Shown here: positions 9,651 to 19,899 of the stretch, piece by piece
Numbering within the stretch: position 1 is the first letter of the stretch
Layout of the letters: every line of letters starts with the position of its first letter
Assembly: GCA_949358305.1 (NCBI GenBank)
Contig: OX442314.1
Coordinates: forward strand, 58,475,369-58,539,368
Length of the DNA: 64,000 bases
From: Strigamia acuminata
Taxonomy: Eukaryota > Arthropoda > Chilopoda > Geophilomorpha > Linotaeniidae
Reading direction: 5' to 3'
The notes under the pieces: generated by a model
Database searches by the model: none
The model's input: the letters and a program-made list of their open reading frames with translations, nothing else
Told to the model about the DNA's origin: nothing
Made by a program: the position numbers and the translations under genes

Positions 9651-10735
9651 AGAACATGACGAACCATTCCTCGAGTGGTTGATCCGTCAGAACGATTTCG
9701 TCTCCGCCGCAGTTCATGCACGGGATTCGCGATAGGTTCCACAGCGTGATGTAGCCGAAGCCGTTGCAAACTGGGCACTGGACCCATTCGTTGTTTCGAT
9801 GATTTTCCATCGTTTTTCCAAATTTTCGTTTTGATTTTCCAGAGAAGTTCCACGCAACTGGTCAGTGGCGATCGCAGCGAACAAGTGACTTGATCAACGA
9901 ATGGTGGTGTTTAAGTATAGGACCGGAAGACGTCCCGCGAACGTTTAATTGGCGTATGGACCGCAGATGTTATGTCTGTGATTGGTCCAAATGGGTCTTC
10001 CGATTTGAAGTGTCACCTAGCGGTCAATCACGATATCGGATCGGCAAAATGTGATTTTTCGAAGGTCTAATTGAATCCGAATTTGGTTTTGGTCGAACTG
10101 TCGTGGGTTTTTGCGAATCCACTCGTGGCAACAGCAAGGACTTCTTCCTTTTCGGTTTTCCAAAAGGTTTTACTGGTGTTGGCAACTTGGTTGCGATACC
10201 AGATTCCGTTGGTCGCACTAGAGTTGGCAATATTGTTGCTGTTCCAGTGTCCACAGGTTGGTTTTCAAGAACTTCTTCATCTTCCTTATCTAAAATGGGC
10301 CATTCAGCCTTTTTTTCTGAGGGAATTAATCTCCTGAGTTTTACAATGTTGTATGTACCCCTCGCTTGCAAAGTTATTGGTTTCGCAAGGGCATACGCAT
10401 TGTTGTTAAAGACTTTAGTTATTACATAAGGTCCTTCAAAGCGATCCTCAAGGGACGCAGCATATCGATTAGCAGCATTGGACAATGGGTGGGTCTTTAG
10501 TAGAACCAAATCTCCAATTTCGAACTTATCGTCGCTGCGGTGTTGATCGTAGTAAGTTTTCTGTTTTGCTTGGGCCAGATTCTTATTTTTAAGAGCTGCA
10601 GCAATCAGAGTACGGTGTCTAGCAACTAGCATTCTGACAGCGTCGTAGGGCCTATTTGGGTCGAATGGAGTGTCATAAGACACGTCTCGATTATCCCAAA
10701 ATGGTCGTAATTCCCTGCCATATTTAACAATATAA
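9651..10735 (-). pseudogene. Truncated copy of the 48-59 kb Gypsy element (pol 3' end plus ORF3 5' end)
   Basis: From about 9651 to 10735 the sequence matches 50352-51432 of the intact element closely. It holds the C-terminal part of integrase (RFEGPYVITKVFNNNAYAL, the GPY/F module), the pol stop, the intergenic spacer and the first roughly 50 codons of ORF3 (WVQCPVCNGFGYI, PCMNCGGDEIVL). The left junction is a sharp switch to the YqaJ/PHD repeat; the right junction is a switch after CCCTGCCATA into unrelated AT-rich sequence. No LTR is attached. It is older than the intact copy, with scattered substitutions. Confidence 0.85.
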
Positions 10736-10928
10736 TTAATAATACAATCCTTAATGTGGTCTCGGATCCTATCGGCGGATACGATTCGTTGCTGTGTTAC
10801 AGTCTTACACGCGGTCTGTGTTTGTCTAGGGTTAAATGGCATTAAATAGCTTTAGGTATTTAAAAACATCTCGGTAGGCTGTACTCTTGATGGATTCTTT
10901 GGCGTTCTTCGTCGGTCGCAACATTTTT

Positions 10929-11518
10929 CTAACGTTCGAGAACGTCCCATTCCTCCTGTTCACTCGGATAATCTTTTCGTAGGAACGGATGAGGGAGTGG
11001 CCTTGGCGGGTAGTCTTCTTCGGAAATCTCGGCCCTTAATGCGTCGCGCATTTTCTCCGGCATGTAGTGGATGAGCGTTTCTTTGCGTGCCCATCTTCGT
11101 GATCGTGATCGGGACATGGTGAGTTTGATTAGCCATGGGTCGGTGTCCAGGACTGTACTAAGGTTTGCCTTCTGGTTGCTATTTCTATTTCTCTAATCCC
11201 AGCTTCCGGTAACATAACTTCGTTTTCGTAGAACTCTGTTTCATTTTGCCAACGTTGAACACAGGTATTTAAGGTGATGGCACTTAAAACACTTCTATCC
11301 CGCATTGTGAATCCACTTTCCAAAGCAATTTCATCCCGTATTCGAGGTTCATTTTCTAAATTACTTTCATCCTGCGTTGCAGTTTCATTTTCTAAACTTT
11401 GCTGATAAGAAGTCTGGATGTCGTATGGAACCGGTTTAAAATTTGCAGCCTGAATACACTTCCTAATGTTAGAGAATGCATTTTGATGTTGACGCGATGC
11501 ATTGAAGCGGGTCTGCAT
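10929..11518 (-). CDS. Hypothetical charged ORFs, possibly retroelement
   Basis: Two consecutive minus-strand frames, 11518-11129 (129 aa, rich in Glu/Asn/Arg) and 11117-10929 (62 aa, starting MSRSRSRRWARKE). The second contains ALRAEISEEDYPPRP, which resembles the motif in the 2883-3441 ORF. They may be two pieces of one frameshifted protein of a retroelement. No recognised domain is visible. Confidence 0.3.
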
Positions 11519-12049
11519 GCGCTTCTTAGCTCTTCATGTCGTGCCTACGTTTAATGCCGATGCGAAGGTTATTTATCACGAAATGGGTATCTCAATTTAA
11601 GAATTTATATATAATTTCATTGAAATTTATTTTAATTTTTATATTTTTTAGTGGTACTAGGGCGTAAACTTTTTCATGTGATATTGCCGAGTTAAATTAC
11701 GCAAACTGACATCGAACACGAACATGATATGGAATGGACAAACCAGCAGTTTGGTTAAAAACAATTAAAAGTGATTACTTAAATTAACGAGTATTTACGG
11801 TATTTCCGCGCGGAAAAAATGCCTTTTTGAGCAATAAACGTAAACTTATATTTTCCCGCGTATTGTGGACAAAAGCCATTTTCATGATAAAAAATTTATT
11901 TCCACTTTCATACAAGAAAAATGCATTTTGTTTAATCGTGCGAAAAGGGAACACTAACCTCTAAAAATCGATATCTGGTAACAAGTCAAATTCAATTTAA
12001 AGAAAATTTGTTTTCTTATAAATGATTGATTTGTGCTCGTGGCTTTGAA
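11519..12049. other. AT-rich non-coding interval
   Basis: I see no coding or structured feature in this stretch. Confidence 0.5.
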
Positions 12050-12265
12050 AGGGGGTGTAAAATCCAACTCTCTACCTCCCCGTGGTCACCCCTGGATAAA
12101 CTGATGACGTGACACGTCTCAGTGGAACCAGAAGAGAGCTCTGGTCATTTGAAAATAGGAATTTGACATTTTGTATTGTAAGCCCGCATTCCCACATGAG
12201 AGTGGCATTTACATGTCTTGGTATTGTAAGATTCCCTTACCATCTTGAATGTGACATGTGCACAG
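12050..12265 (+). repeat. Dispersed structured repeat, copy 1
   Basis: A conserved 5' block (AATCCAACTCTCTACCTCC, CCCTGGATAAACTGA, GAAGAGAGCTCTGG) is followed by hairpin units of the form TATTGTAAGCCCGCATTC-loop-AGTGGCATTTACA. The same arrangement is found at 23.40-23.69 kb and 62.35-62.69 kb, and the hairpin units alone at 43.4-43.6 kb. CTCTCT and AGAGAG segments within the 5' block can pair. No ORF is shared between copies, so it is non-coding, either a structured RNA or a non-autonomous mobile element. Confidence 0.6.
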
Positions 12266-12989
12266 CTAATTGTAGCAACATGTTCCTTTTTGTATCGCAT
12301 TTACATTGTGTTTACATCTTAATTCTCTTTTGCAATTAATGTTTGTTTACTGAGATCCTTAGGAATGATAAATGATAATTGTATTCTATTAATGTCTGGT
12401 TTCTTAAGAAGATAAGCTAAGTTGGAACAGACAATGACCGGCATGGAAGATGTGATGATCTTTGCGTCTGACTTTTTAATCAGACTGAATCGATGGGTCT
12501 TCTAACAGCCGCAGCATTGTCATTGTGTGTCCAGGTATATAAACAGCATTATAGTTGTCCAAATCATAGAAAGCAAAGAAGCCCTCACCCATTGATGTAT
12601 TGATTTATGTGACTGCAAACCCTTTCTTATGCTTATTGCAAATGCCAGATATATTCCGAAACAAAAAGCTAGGTGGTTTATGTTACCTTAGTAATATGTC
12701 TGACCACTAAAAGAAACACAAATGAACTCCAAAGCAAAAATCAATCCGTTTATTATTGGAAAAAAGGCCCTTCTCTTTGGGCAACTGTTTAACTTGTACA
12801 GCTAAGTTTAATATTTAGTCCAATACCCTTGGTTGGTGTAAATTGATCAAACTGTTTGGTTTAGATTCAAACAGGTGATTAACAATATTGGGCCTTGCAT
12901 TGCTCCTTGGAGTTGGAGTCATAATTGGTCTTGATTCAGGGCTTTTGGCTGCAAAAAAGCTAACAATAACAAAAACAAGAACAAAAACA
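12266..12989. other. Non-coding interval between structured repeat and mariner remnant
   Basis: No recognisable gene. Short AT-rich tracts only; the right end merges into the sequence downstream of the Tc1/mariner remnant. Confidence 0.5.
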
Positions 12990-13395
12990 AGAACATTAAT
13001 GAATTTTGTCACCAGGAGTGGAATTAGTTTTTTAACTTTAGTCCACATTTTCGATGGGATTAATATCTGCACCTTTAGGAGGCCAACCTAACTGTTTGCA
13101 ATTCAGTAGGGTAAGTTGGCTTTTAGCCATGCAGCAATGTAGCCAGATGTGTGCATTGTGCATTGGCTGCTGAAACAGCCCGGCATCCCCTGAATAAACC
13201 TAACAAAAATATTACCATATTATAAATGCACTTTATTAAGAAATTGGGACAAGAAGAAAATAATTTTGAACTTAAATTGACTTCACACCTGTAATGCATA
13301 GGGCACCATAACATTCTCAAGAATGTCTGCATATTTTATTGCATTTAAATGCCCATCAATTCTATGAATGGGCCCAAAACTGGCAGTAGAAATGC
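12990..13395 (-). pseudogene. Tc1/mariner transposase C-terminal remnant with a probable intron
   Basis: Near 13395-13290 the minus strand reads FGPIHRIDGHLNAIKYADIL and ENVMVPYALQ, typical of the central part of Tc1-like transposases. After a gap of about 100 bp starting with GTGTGAAG and ending TTTATTCAG, the frame resumes with GLFQQPMHNAHIWL (equivalent of the QDNAPxH block) and WPPKGADINPIENVW, the hallmark DLNPIE-like motif near the last catalytic residue. The gap has canonical GT/AG ends and is best read as an intron, unusual for this superfamily. The N-terminal part is missing. Confidence 0.7.
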
Positions 13396-14134
13396 ATGCT
13401 CATTTTTTACTAAATTTGTATAGAAATAATTAATAATTAAAATAAACTATAATTCTTTTTCTTTTCTAAATGAATTAAAGAATTAAAGAAATAACAGCAG
13501 ACTTTCAAAAGTTCAAGGCCCAGCTCAGGTAATAGGGGTTTTTAAGAAAAGGAATGACCCAAACTCCAAACTTAATTATAAATCAAACTTTATTCAAATC
13601 GGACATTAAATAAGCCTTTACAAAAGTTTGGCTCTCAAAATTCAAATTTCGAATTGGAAAAAAAAAACAGTTTCAAATAAAGTCAATACACTCAAGTGAA
13701 CCGGACATTTCAAACAGAAATGTTCAATCTCCGTTTCCTTTGATTACATAAAGGTTTACATTCACAGTGGTGTTCAATTTTAATAACGCCTGCATGAGCA
13801 GTCTGTTTTCTGTGTCATCAAGGCATGTACAATTGGAAATGCGAACCCATTGCTCTCAAAAAACATCGTCACAAGCTGGTAAAACATGTGGGGCAACTGA
13901 GAATGTGCTGTCCATTCTTCACTCTGTTTCATCGCTATATAATTCTTTGTCCAGATTACTTATACCAATGTAATTAAATTACACTGGTAACATTTATATC
14001 TATCTGGTTTGTATCTATCTGGCATCACTTTCATGCGATTCGAACACTGCCGTAATGGTTGAGGTTGAGATTCTGTCAGTTGAAATTTTGATTTCTTTAG
14101 AATGGATTTTTTCTTGAGAATATTGGCCTGTTCT
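13396..14134. other. AT-rich interval, nothing recognised
   Basis: Contains runs of A and short direct repeats but no gene signal that I can support. Confidence 0.5.
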
Positions 14135-14458
14135 TCATCGGAATTCCTTATGGGTGTTCCTAGTTGCTTTTCTTAAGGTTTTTTTTTCTGGTTTTATCCA
14201 GAAATAGTAATCGATGACTATGACCATCGCTACAATAAGTTCGAATAAGGCATAAATTGCAAATAAGCAACGACACATTATTCCGTAAAGCCATGATTCG
14301 TTCCAAATTTTACATGCTGCACAGATCGAAAATAATCCGTGCATAAACAATAGAAATCCTATCGTAGGCACAAAAAATTGTTTGTGAAGCATGATACTGA
14401 TGTTACTCAGGCGAGAAAGTTTAACTGTTGCCGAACCAACACCAACACTACTTTCCAA
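14135..14458 (-). CDS. Small membrane protein, about three TM segments
   Basis: A 107-residue frame. Hydrophobic stretches: FFVPTIGFLLFMHGLFSICA (about 28-48), LYGIMCRCLFAIYALFELIV (about 57-77) and AMVIVIDYYFWI (about 77-88), then a basic tail (KPEKKTLRKATRNTHK). The N-terminus is short and polar, so there is no classical signal peptide. I do not recognise the family. It could be one exon of a larger membrane protein. Its immediate right neighbour is the Rep-like pseudogene, with about 180 bp of AT-rich sequence between. Confidence 0.4.
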   Translation of the reverse strand: MESSVGVGSATVKLSRLSNISIMLHKQFFVPTIGFLLFMHGLFSICAACKIWNESWLYGIMCRCLFAIYALFELIVAMVIVIDYYFWIKPEKKTLRKATRNTHKEFR

Positions 14459-14639
14459 GCAATACTACGGACTAAATTTAAATCTCTCAGGCAGAAAGTC
14501 AACAACAACAAAATAAAGTTATTCCAGTTCGGCATTCCCTCAAACCGTGCCATGTAGTGTACCGTTCATCATCTAAAAATTAATTAAAAAATTAATTTAA
14601 AGTTGGAAAATTTTATTAAATTATACTTACAAACGTAAT

Positions 14640-15938
14640 GGCACGATTACACTGTGGACGCTGAGCATTAGGTATAACTATGTTGACATGGAATATCAGA
14701 CCCAGGGCCACCCCAGTGGTCACTACAACTTGATTCTGTCAATAATGCACAGGCACACAATGAGAAGATTGTAAATGAGGTGTGCGAGTTTTCTGCAAAA
14801 CTTGGGAAACCATCGGTTTCCACATATCTATAAATGCCTCGTAGGAAAATGACTGAAGGAATGGATGTTTTCGTTCTTCATGTCTCGGGACATCTCTTAC
14901 TCTTCATTGCAATAACTGAAGGAAAAACATTAATTATTAAATTATTAAAATTGTCAACAATTAATCAATATAATAAAATAAAATATTAAAAAATTTCATA
15001 CTCCGTCCTCTCTGCTCATCCTATGAGAGCGCCAATACAAAGGTAGACCCAATTGTTCATATACACTATCAGCTAGAGCGAAGTTGCCTGCCACGCAACA
15101 AACAATAATATAATAGAAAAGAAAAGAAAATTAACAATCAAAACACTTAAATAAACAATTTGAATAAAAGCTGTGGTAGTGTCTGGGCTAAACATCTCTG
15201 TGAGAAATGTTTTTCCCGCCCCGGGTGCACCATGAAGATACATGTTCTTCCGTGTCAGATCAGGGTCGGTGGTGTCCAAGTTGGCAAAGAAGTGCACCAC
15301 CTTGTCCACCCACGTCCCTGGTGTAATTTACGAATTCTTTGTGTGACCCCGTCTGAATCCAGCTTTTTAGCTTGGAAGCGATTGTACATCTCTTGGTGAA
15401 CAATTCTGAAAGAGCTTATTTCAGCTCTGTGCTCAAAGGCAAACGGATCTGTTGACAGGCGAATGCCTTCCTCACGTGTCCTTTCCGCCCATCGTATCGT
15501 CTGATAAAACAGGTTTGCCTTTGACAGCGATACGTTGATGCGAATGGCAGCTAAATCGGATTTGGTGACATATTGTCGCGTTTTTGGGCTATTCGGCTTT
15601 AACTGCCGGACACTTATTGAGGGCTTTTGGTCAGGGCGGAATAAAGAAACCCTGATGTGTTGTCTGAGCCCTAGGTTGTGGGTCGCCATTTTCAAGTTGC
15701 AGTAAGCATGAATGTGGTTTGGCTCCACTCCTAGCTCTCTGGACGCTGTGTTATCATCATGCGGTTCTTGCGCAATGATGAGCTCTTGGCACAGTTCCTG
15801 CAACACACCAAGCACCTCCTCGCGGGTTTTAGCACACCGTGACAGTGTCACCAGGTAAAGGCGACGGTTAAGAGGATGTATTCGTTCGGCTGTCTCTTCG
15901 ATGATTTTAGCCTCATCAACAAATTCGAGGTCGAGGCG
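14640..15938 (-). pseudogene. Endogenous Rep-like gene (HUH endonuclease plus helicase), broken
   Basis: The minus frame 15938-15255 carries the three rolling-circle replication motifs in CRESS-DNA virus order. Motif I, LYLVTLS, lies near 15865. Motif II is HIHAY (about 15716-15702, a two-histidine metal site). Motif III is YVTK (about 15572-15561), with the nucleophile tyrosine and a lysine three residues on, 44-48 residues after motif II. A second frame, 15309-15073, has a Walker A box, GAPGAGKT (15231-15208), fitting the helicase domain. The two frames overlap in different phases, so the gene is frameshifted. No ATG precedes motif I. Coding-like stretches continue to about 14640, separated by GT/AG-bounded AT-rich gaps. 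It looks like an old integrated viral or plasmid-type Rep, or a HUH transposon. The motifs are seen; the virus family is not determined. Confidence 0.65.
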
Positions 15939-16164
15939 TCAATAAGTCCTTCCTCTCGTTGCCGTCGTCGGTATCTGGCATCGTCACGCTGGTATGCGGC
16001 GTCGTCACGGCGGCATCTGTCGTCGTCACGGTGACATCTGGCGCGCTGGACGGTCCAGCTGTTACCAGCAATGCAGGCAGTATGGACCGCAAACCATGGG
16101 CTCGCTGTGTATCGGTTGAGAAGAAAAACGGGTCTAGGCCTTTGTTCTCGGAGATATTCTTTTA

Positions 16165-16789
16165 AAATTGTTGCTCCGATAATTGGTGCATTTAAAATAA
16201 CCTAACTTTAAAATAAATTAATAATTTTCCAAAAATATGAAAATTTATTATCTATTGTCATTTCCAAACTGTTCCCAAACAGCGTGCCAGATTCACATGG
16301 AATCTGGTGAAAGAAAACTGTAAAAAAAAGCCAGAAATTTAAAATAAAATAAAATTCATAAAAAAATCAACTTACAATTTTTAAATTACATGCAACTGCA
16401 GCCTTAGCAATTACAAATAGTTGCAAACACTTATTAACATTATTGGTGGATCGCTGGAAAGTTTGAAGGAAAAATGGCTAAAAACATTTTTTAACTTCTG
16501 GTATGCAAACAAGATGCGGGGGACTTCATTTGAATGCTGATTGTTGGATGGCTGGAAAGTTGGAAAAAACTGATTAATTTTTTTAAATGTTTGATTAATT
16601 TTTTTAATTTCTGCATTTGAATAATAGTATAATATAGTAATAGTTTAGTTTATTGAGACTTCAATCGTAGTAGTTTTGTCCTTCACAACAGCCAAGGCCT
16701 ACAGGGGGAGAGCCAGGATGAAACACTTCAACAAAAACCAAAAACTACAAACAAAAAACACTCAAACTACCAAATAAAACTAAGCAAAT
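16165..16789. other. AT-rich interval, nothing recognised
   Basis: I see no gene or clear repeat here apart from short A-rich tracts. Confidence 0.5.
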
Positions 16790-17062
16790 AAAGCAATCAA
16801 AGCTCGCGTCAAATCTTGATAGGATAAATTAAAAATATCAATATTACTTTGTAACTTATTAACATTAACACTGTCAGTTAGAAGAGAAAAGGCAATAAGC
16901 GAGTGGTCGCTCAGGGATTCCTCCGCCAGATGATTGTCTTAGTGGTGCAGTCCAACCAAACTGGCGGCACTGTGGTCCAATCTCAACGGCACCAATATAC
17001 GGCTCCTGAACAAAAGCGATGTCAACATTGTTGTGACCAGCTGGCCACGCAGGCTGTGTCAC
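16790..17062 (-). pseudogene. Non-LTR retrotransposon endonuclease fragment (APE type)
   Basis: The minus strand reads NNVDIAFVQEPYIGAVEIGP (around 17030-16970), the N-terminal glutamate-containing block of APE-type endonucleases in R1-like LINEs. Only about 60 bp later comes SLSDHSLIAFSL, which belongs to the C-terminal SDH block. About 150 residues that should lie between are missing, and the frame changes, so this is an internally deleted fragment. No reverse transcriptase is present. The upstream side abuts a sequence related to the 3' part of the Gypsy LTR. Confidence 0.6.
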
Positions 17063-17215
17063 TCACCTGCAACACAAGGCAACTTTGGTGCAGCTCTCGC
17101 GCCTCTCGTTTCTTGCGCAACCTGTTGCAGACCTCGCAACCAGGTGGAGCTGCGGCCCTTTGGCGCAGGACCAATCGGGCCCCGTTCCTCCCTGGAAGTT
17201 CTGATGACACATAGT
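17028..17215 (-). repeat. Diverged fragment of the Gypsy LTR end
   Basis: On the minus strand the segment matches, with substitutions, the last 150 bp of the 623-bp LTR. It shares CCGCAGCTCCACCTGGTTGC, GCAACAGGTTGCGC, ACGAGAGGCG and the terminal GCTGGTCACA. It runs directly into the LINE endonuclease fragment. The orientation is opposite to the LTRs at 48 and 58 kb. Confidence 0.6.
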
Positions 17216-17449
17216 CGCCTGCTTGTTTATCCACTGTATGCGGGCCTCCTCTAATGTTTCCTCGAACACGTATTCCACCTGTTTCGTGGCCTTCTGCCGA
17301 GGGGCCGTTGGATTAGACCCGCCTCACACCTGTATCTTCCTTTCTACTGTTGCGATCCTCCGGGATTTCCCACTCTAAACAAATACTTACCTTGTCGGGA
17401 GCGGTTCGCAAGTGAAATGCCGTTTATAGGCCTTATACTCGGCTGCCTG

Positions 17450-18718
17450 TGTGGTGTGTCTAGGGGTATTTTTATGAAAGGAAAACGACAGTTTGAATTG
17501 AATAAAAAGATAAATGAATTTTATTCCTCGAAAATTACAAATAATTGAAAGAAATATAAAATAGAGAATCGAAAGAAAGATTTAATTAATATTAGCGGCT
17601 AAAACTAGGGAGAGGAAGAGGAAAGGAGTGGGAAATGTCACAAGTGAGCGGTTGCGCTCACTCGAAACAAAGGAAAGGCGCCAACAACGACGGTTGATCG
17701 TTAAGCGCGAGTGTTTGGCGCGCAACAAACGGCTGCTTGTTGCGCTCGGAAAATGGCGAAGCGGATTCGCCTGAGAAATATTCTTTCTCGTTGAAAAACG
17801 ATGACTTTCTATCTGTAAACTCCGGAGGAAAGCTCGCAGGTGGTTTACAGATATCGGCGATGGCTTTCTACGAGAAGCGTGCCGTTGACGACGACGATGA
17901 GTCTCGGAACAAGTCGGACGAGACTCACAATAGTTGACAACGAGCGGGTACAAATTTCCTTCGCTTGTACGATGGCGATGAACAGTGAACTCCGGAGTAA
18001 AGCTCGCAGGTGGTTCACTGTCTTCTCACGATGGTTGACGGCGACGGGTTGCTCAATCGACGGAGGCGAGTCTCGGAACAAGTCAACGGGACTCGGCGGC
18101 GACGGTGAGCGAGTTTTCTCGGGCGTTACCCGAGATTCGATGCCTGTACGCAAATGTGGCTGGTGGAAACAGCAATGTCTCTTAACTCACCAAAACGTGT
18201 AAACCCGGTCAGCACTTGGAATCCTTTTGTTTGAAGTTCTTCAGTGATGATCATTTGGGTTGTTGTTGTTGGTGTGTGTGTGTCAAGAGTGGGCCAAACC
18301 GCTAAAATTTGCGGTTTTATGCACTCTTGAAATCTGCGCACTAAATATGTGCAGATTACTAATTTTGGCACAACAAAGGATTTTGTTGCGCCAAAAGCCG
18401 TTATTATTGCACCATAACCGTTGGCTATGGGAAGGGTGGAGTGTGCCGAGCACACTTCGAACATGCGCAGCGGATGCTGCGCAGACAGCGTAATTTAGTG
18501 AAACAAAGCATTTTTGCCTCACTAAGCGGTTAATTAGCGCCTCACCCCACATAATATTGGGGTGAACCAGGTTAGGGGAGTTTTTTCTCCCCTAAATTAT
18601 GTAATTGTTTGGCGTGTGCCAAACACAAATATTACCAAAATAAAATGTAAAATACAACTTCTTTCGTGGTGACTCGTCGTGACATTGAATTAAATAAAAG
18701 TGACTCAGGGTCACCACA
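17450..18718 (-). repeat. Candidate solo LTR (1.27 kb) made of consecutive hairpins
   Basis: Bounded by TGTGGTG (17450) and CACCACA (18718), an inverted pair as expected for LTR ends; the last 13 bases equal those ending at 5167. An AATAAA signal on the minus strand lies about 50 bp inside the left end, as in the Gypsy LTRs, which suggests minus orientation. I saw no PBS or PPT next to it and no convincing target duplication, hence solo and older. From 17640 to 18625 the interior is almost entirely short perfect hairpins, for example GTGAGC/GCTCAC, GCGCAACAA/TTGTTGCGC, CTCGGG/CCCGAG, TGCGCAGC/GCTGCGCA and TTAGGGGAG/CTCCCCTAA. LTR status is inferred from ends and analogy; the hairpins are directly visible. 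Confidence 0.6.
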
Positions 18719-18889
18719 CTACGATGCCGCTTATCGTTTTGAAAATTTCCGGCGACCCCGCCGTCCATGCCTGCTGGAAGTTGGGGGTATCCTCTCTAAC
18801 AAGTAAGTTCACTAGTGGTAATAATTTGTTATCAGAATAAAATTTTGCACTATAAAAGATCAAACAAAAGCACCCCAGCTCCTGCAATT

Positions 18890-19830
18890 AAAAGAAATTA
18901 GACACTAATCCCCCAAAATAAAATGGGAACAGGCCCGTCTAAAAAACACAGGTATGGCATTGGGTCAGAGGTGCAATTGCATCGGCGGACGAGTGTATTG
19001 GCCCATGCTCTGATGATATTCCTGAGGATATGTGGTAATAATGTGTTGCATAATGGAAGAAGGGGTGATGTCACACTCTCGCTCGGACTGAGGATCGGTG
19101 CTGTCGTCGGGTGTAGTGTGATAAACATACCAGTAACAGTTACGTGTGACATTTTCAAGTACGGGAAAGAAATCTGTCAATAACGACTTGCAATCGACTA
19201 TATTGTCTCGTTTGTAAAACTGGGGCATAAACTCAAAGTAATGCCTTCACGACCCCTATTATTGCGAACCCTCGAGGCCAGGCGGTGGCGTTGGACGACC
19301 GTGAATTATGGAGTCGCAGCTTGTCAGTGATTACTTCATGAGTAAGAGACTTGAGTTTTTTCTGGATAGGCCAAGTTGTGTGCCAACTAGAGCGAAGCTG
19401 GACTTGCTTGCAACGGGCGATATGTGTCTTGGAGTCAATGCCTCCCATCACAGTAGGCCTAGTGGACCGACGTTCGATGTGATGTTTGGCCGCACATTCG
19501 GATTGTTTTTGACGCCAGTTGATCTGTCTTTACACTCGGAATTTCAATCCTGCATCATTTGGATTGGTACTAGGTACTGATGTTGCTGTTCAGACAATTA
19601 AAGATTTGGTTGTCAGAAAGATGAAGTGTCTCATCCCGCGATGGCGGGCAAGACGTGCTGTTTATTCTCTGTGTATTGGTACAATGTATTTGTTGTTTAG
19701 CAACTTGTATATTGGTAACAATGATAGAATTAAATCGGAGTGTTTATTGGTGTTGATTGTTGAGTACATAACATGTTTAAAACCATTCTTTGGCATCGTA
19801 GCAACCGATAGCTGGAAGCGACACAACTAA
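18890..19830. other. Unassigned region with several open frames
   Basis: Both strands have frames of 70-105 codons (for example minus 19228-18965, containing CDITPSSIMQHIITTYPQEY, and plus 19519-19830). None matches a family I know, and they overlap each other, so at most one strand is coding. The minus-strand frame has the more protein-like composition. No function is proposed. Confidence 0.25.
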
Positions 19831-19899
19831 CCAGGCGCATCGTTAACATTTTACTGAAATAAATAAAATGTACTGTATACTGAAATAAAATTGACAATT

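Noticed and set aside
15073-15309. AFG1-like mitochondrial ATPase for the Walker A segment
   Set aside because: The Walker A region alone resembles AFG1, but the upstream frame has HUH Rep motifs I-III in order, which AFG1 lacks.
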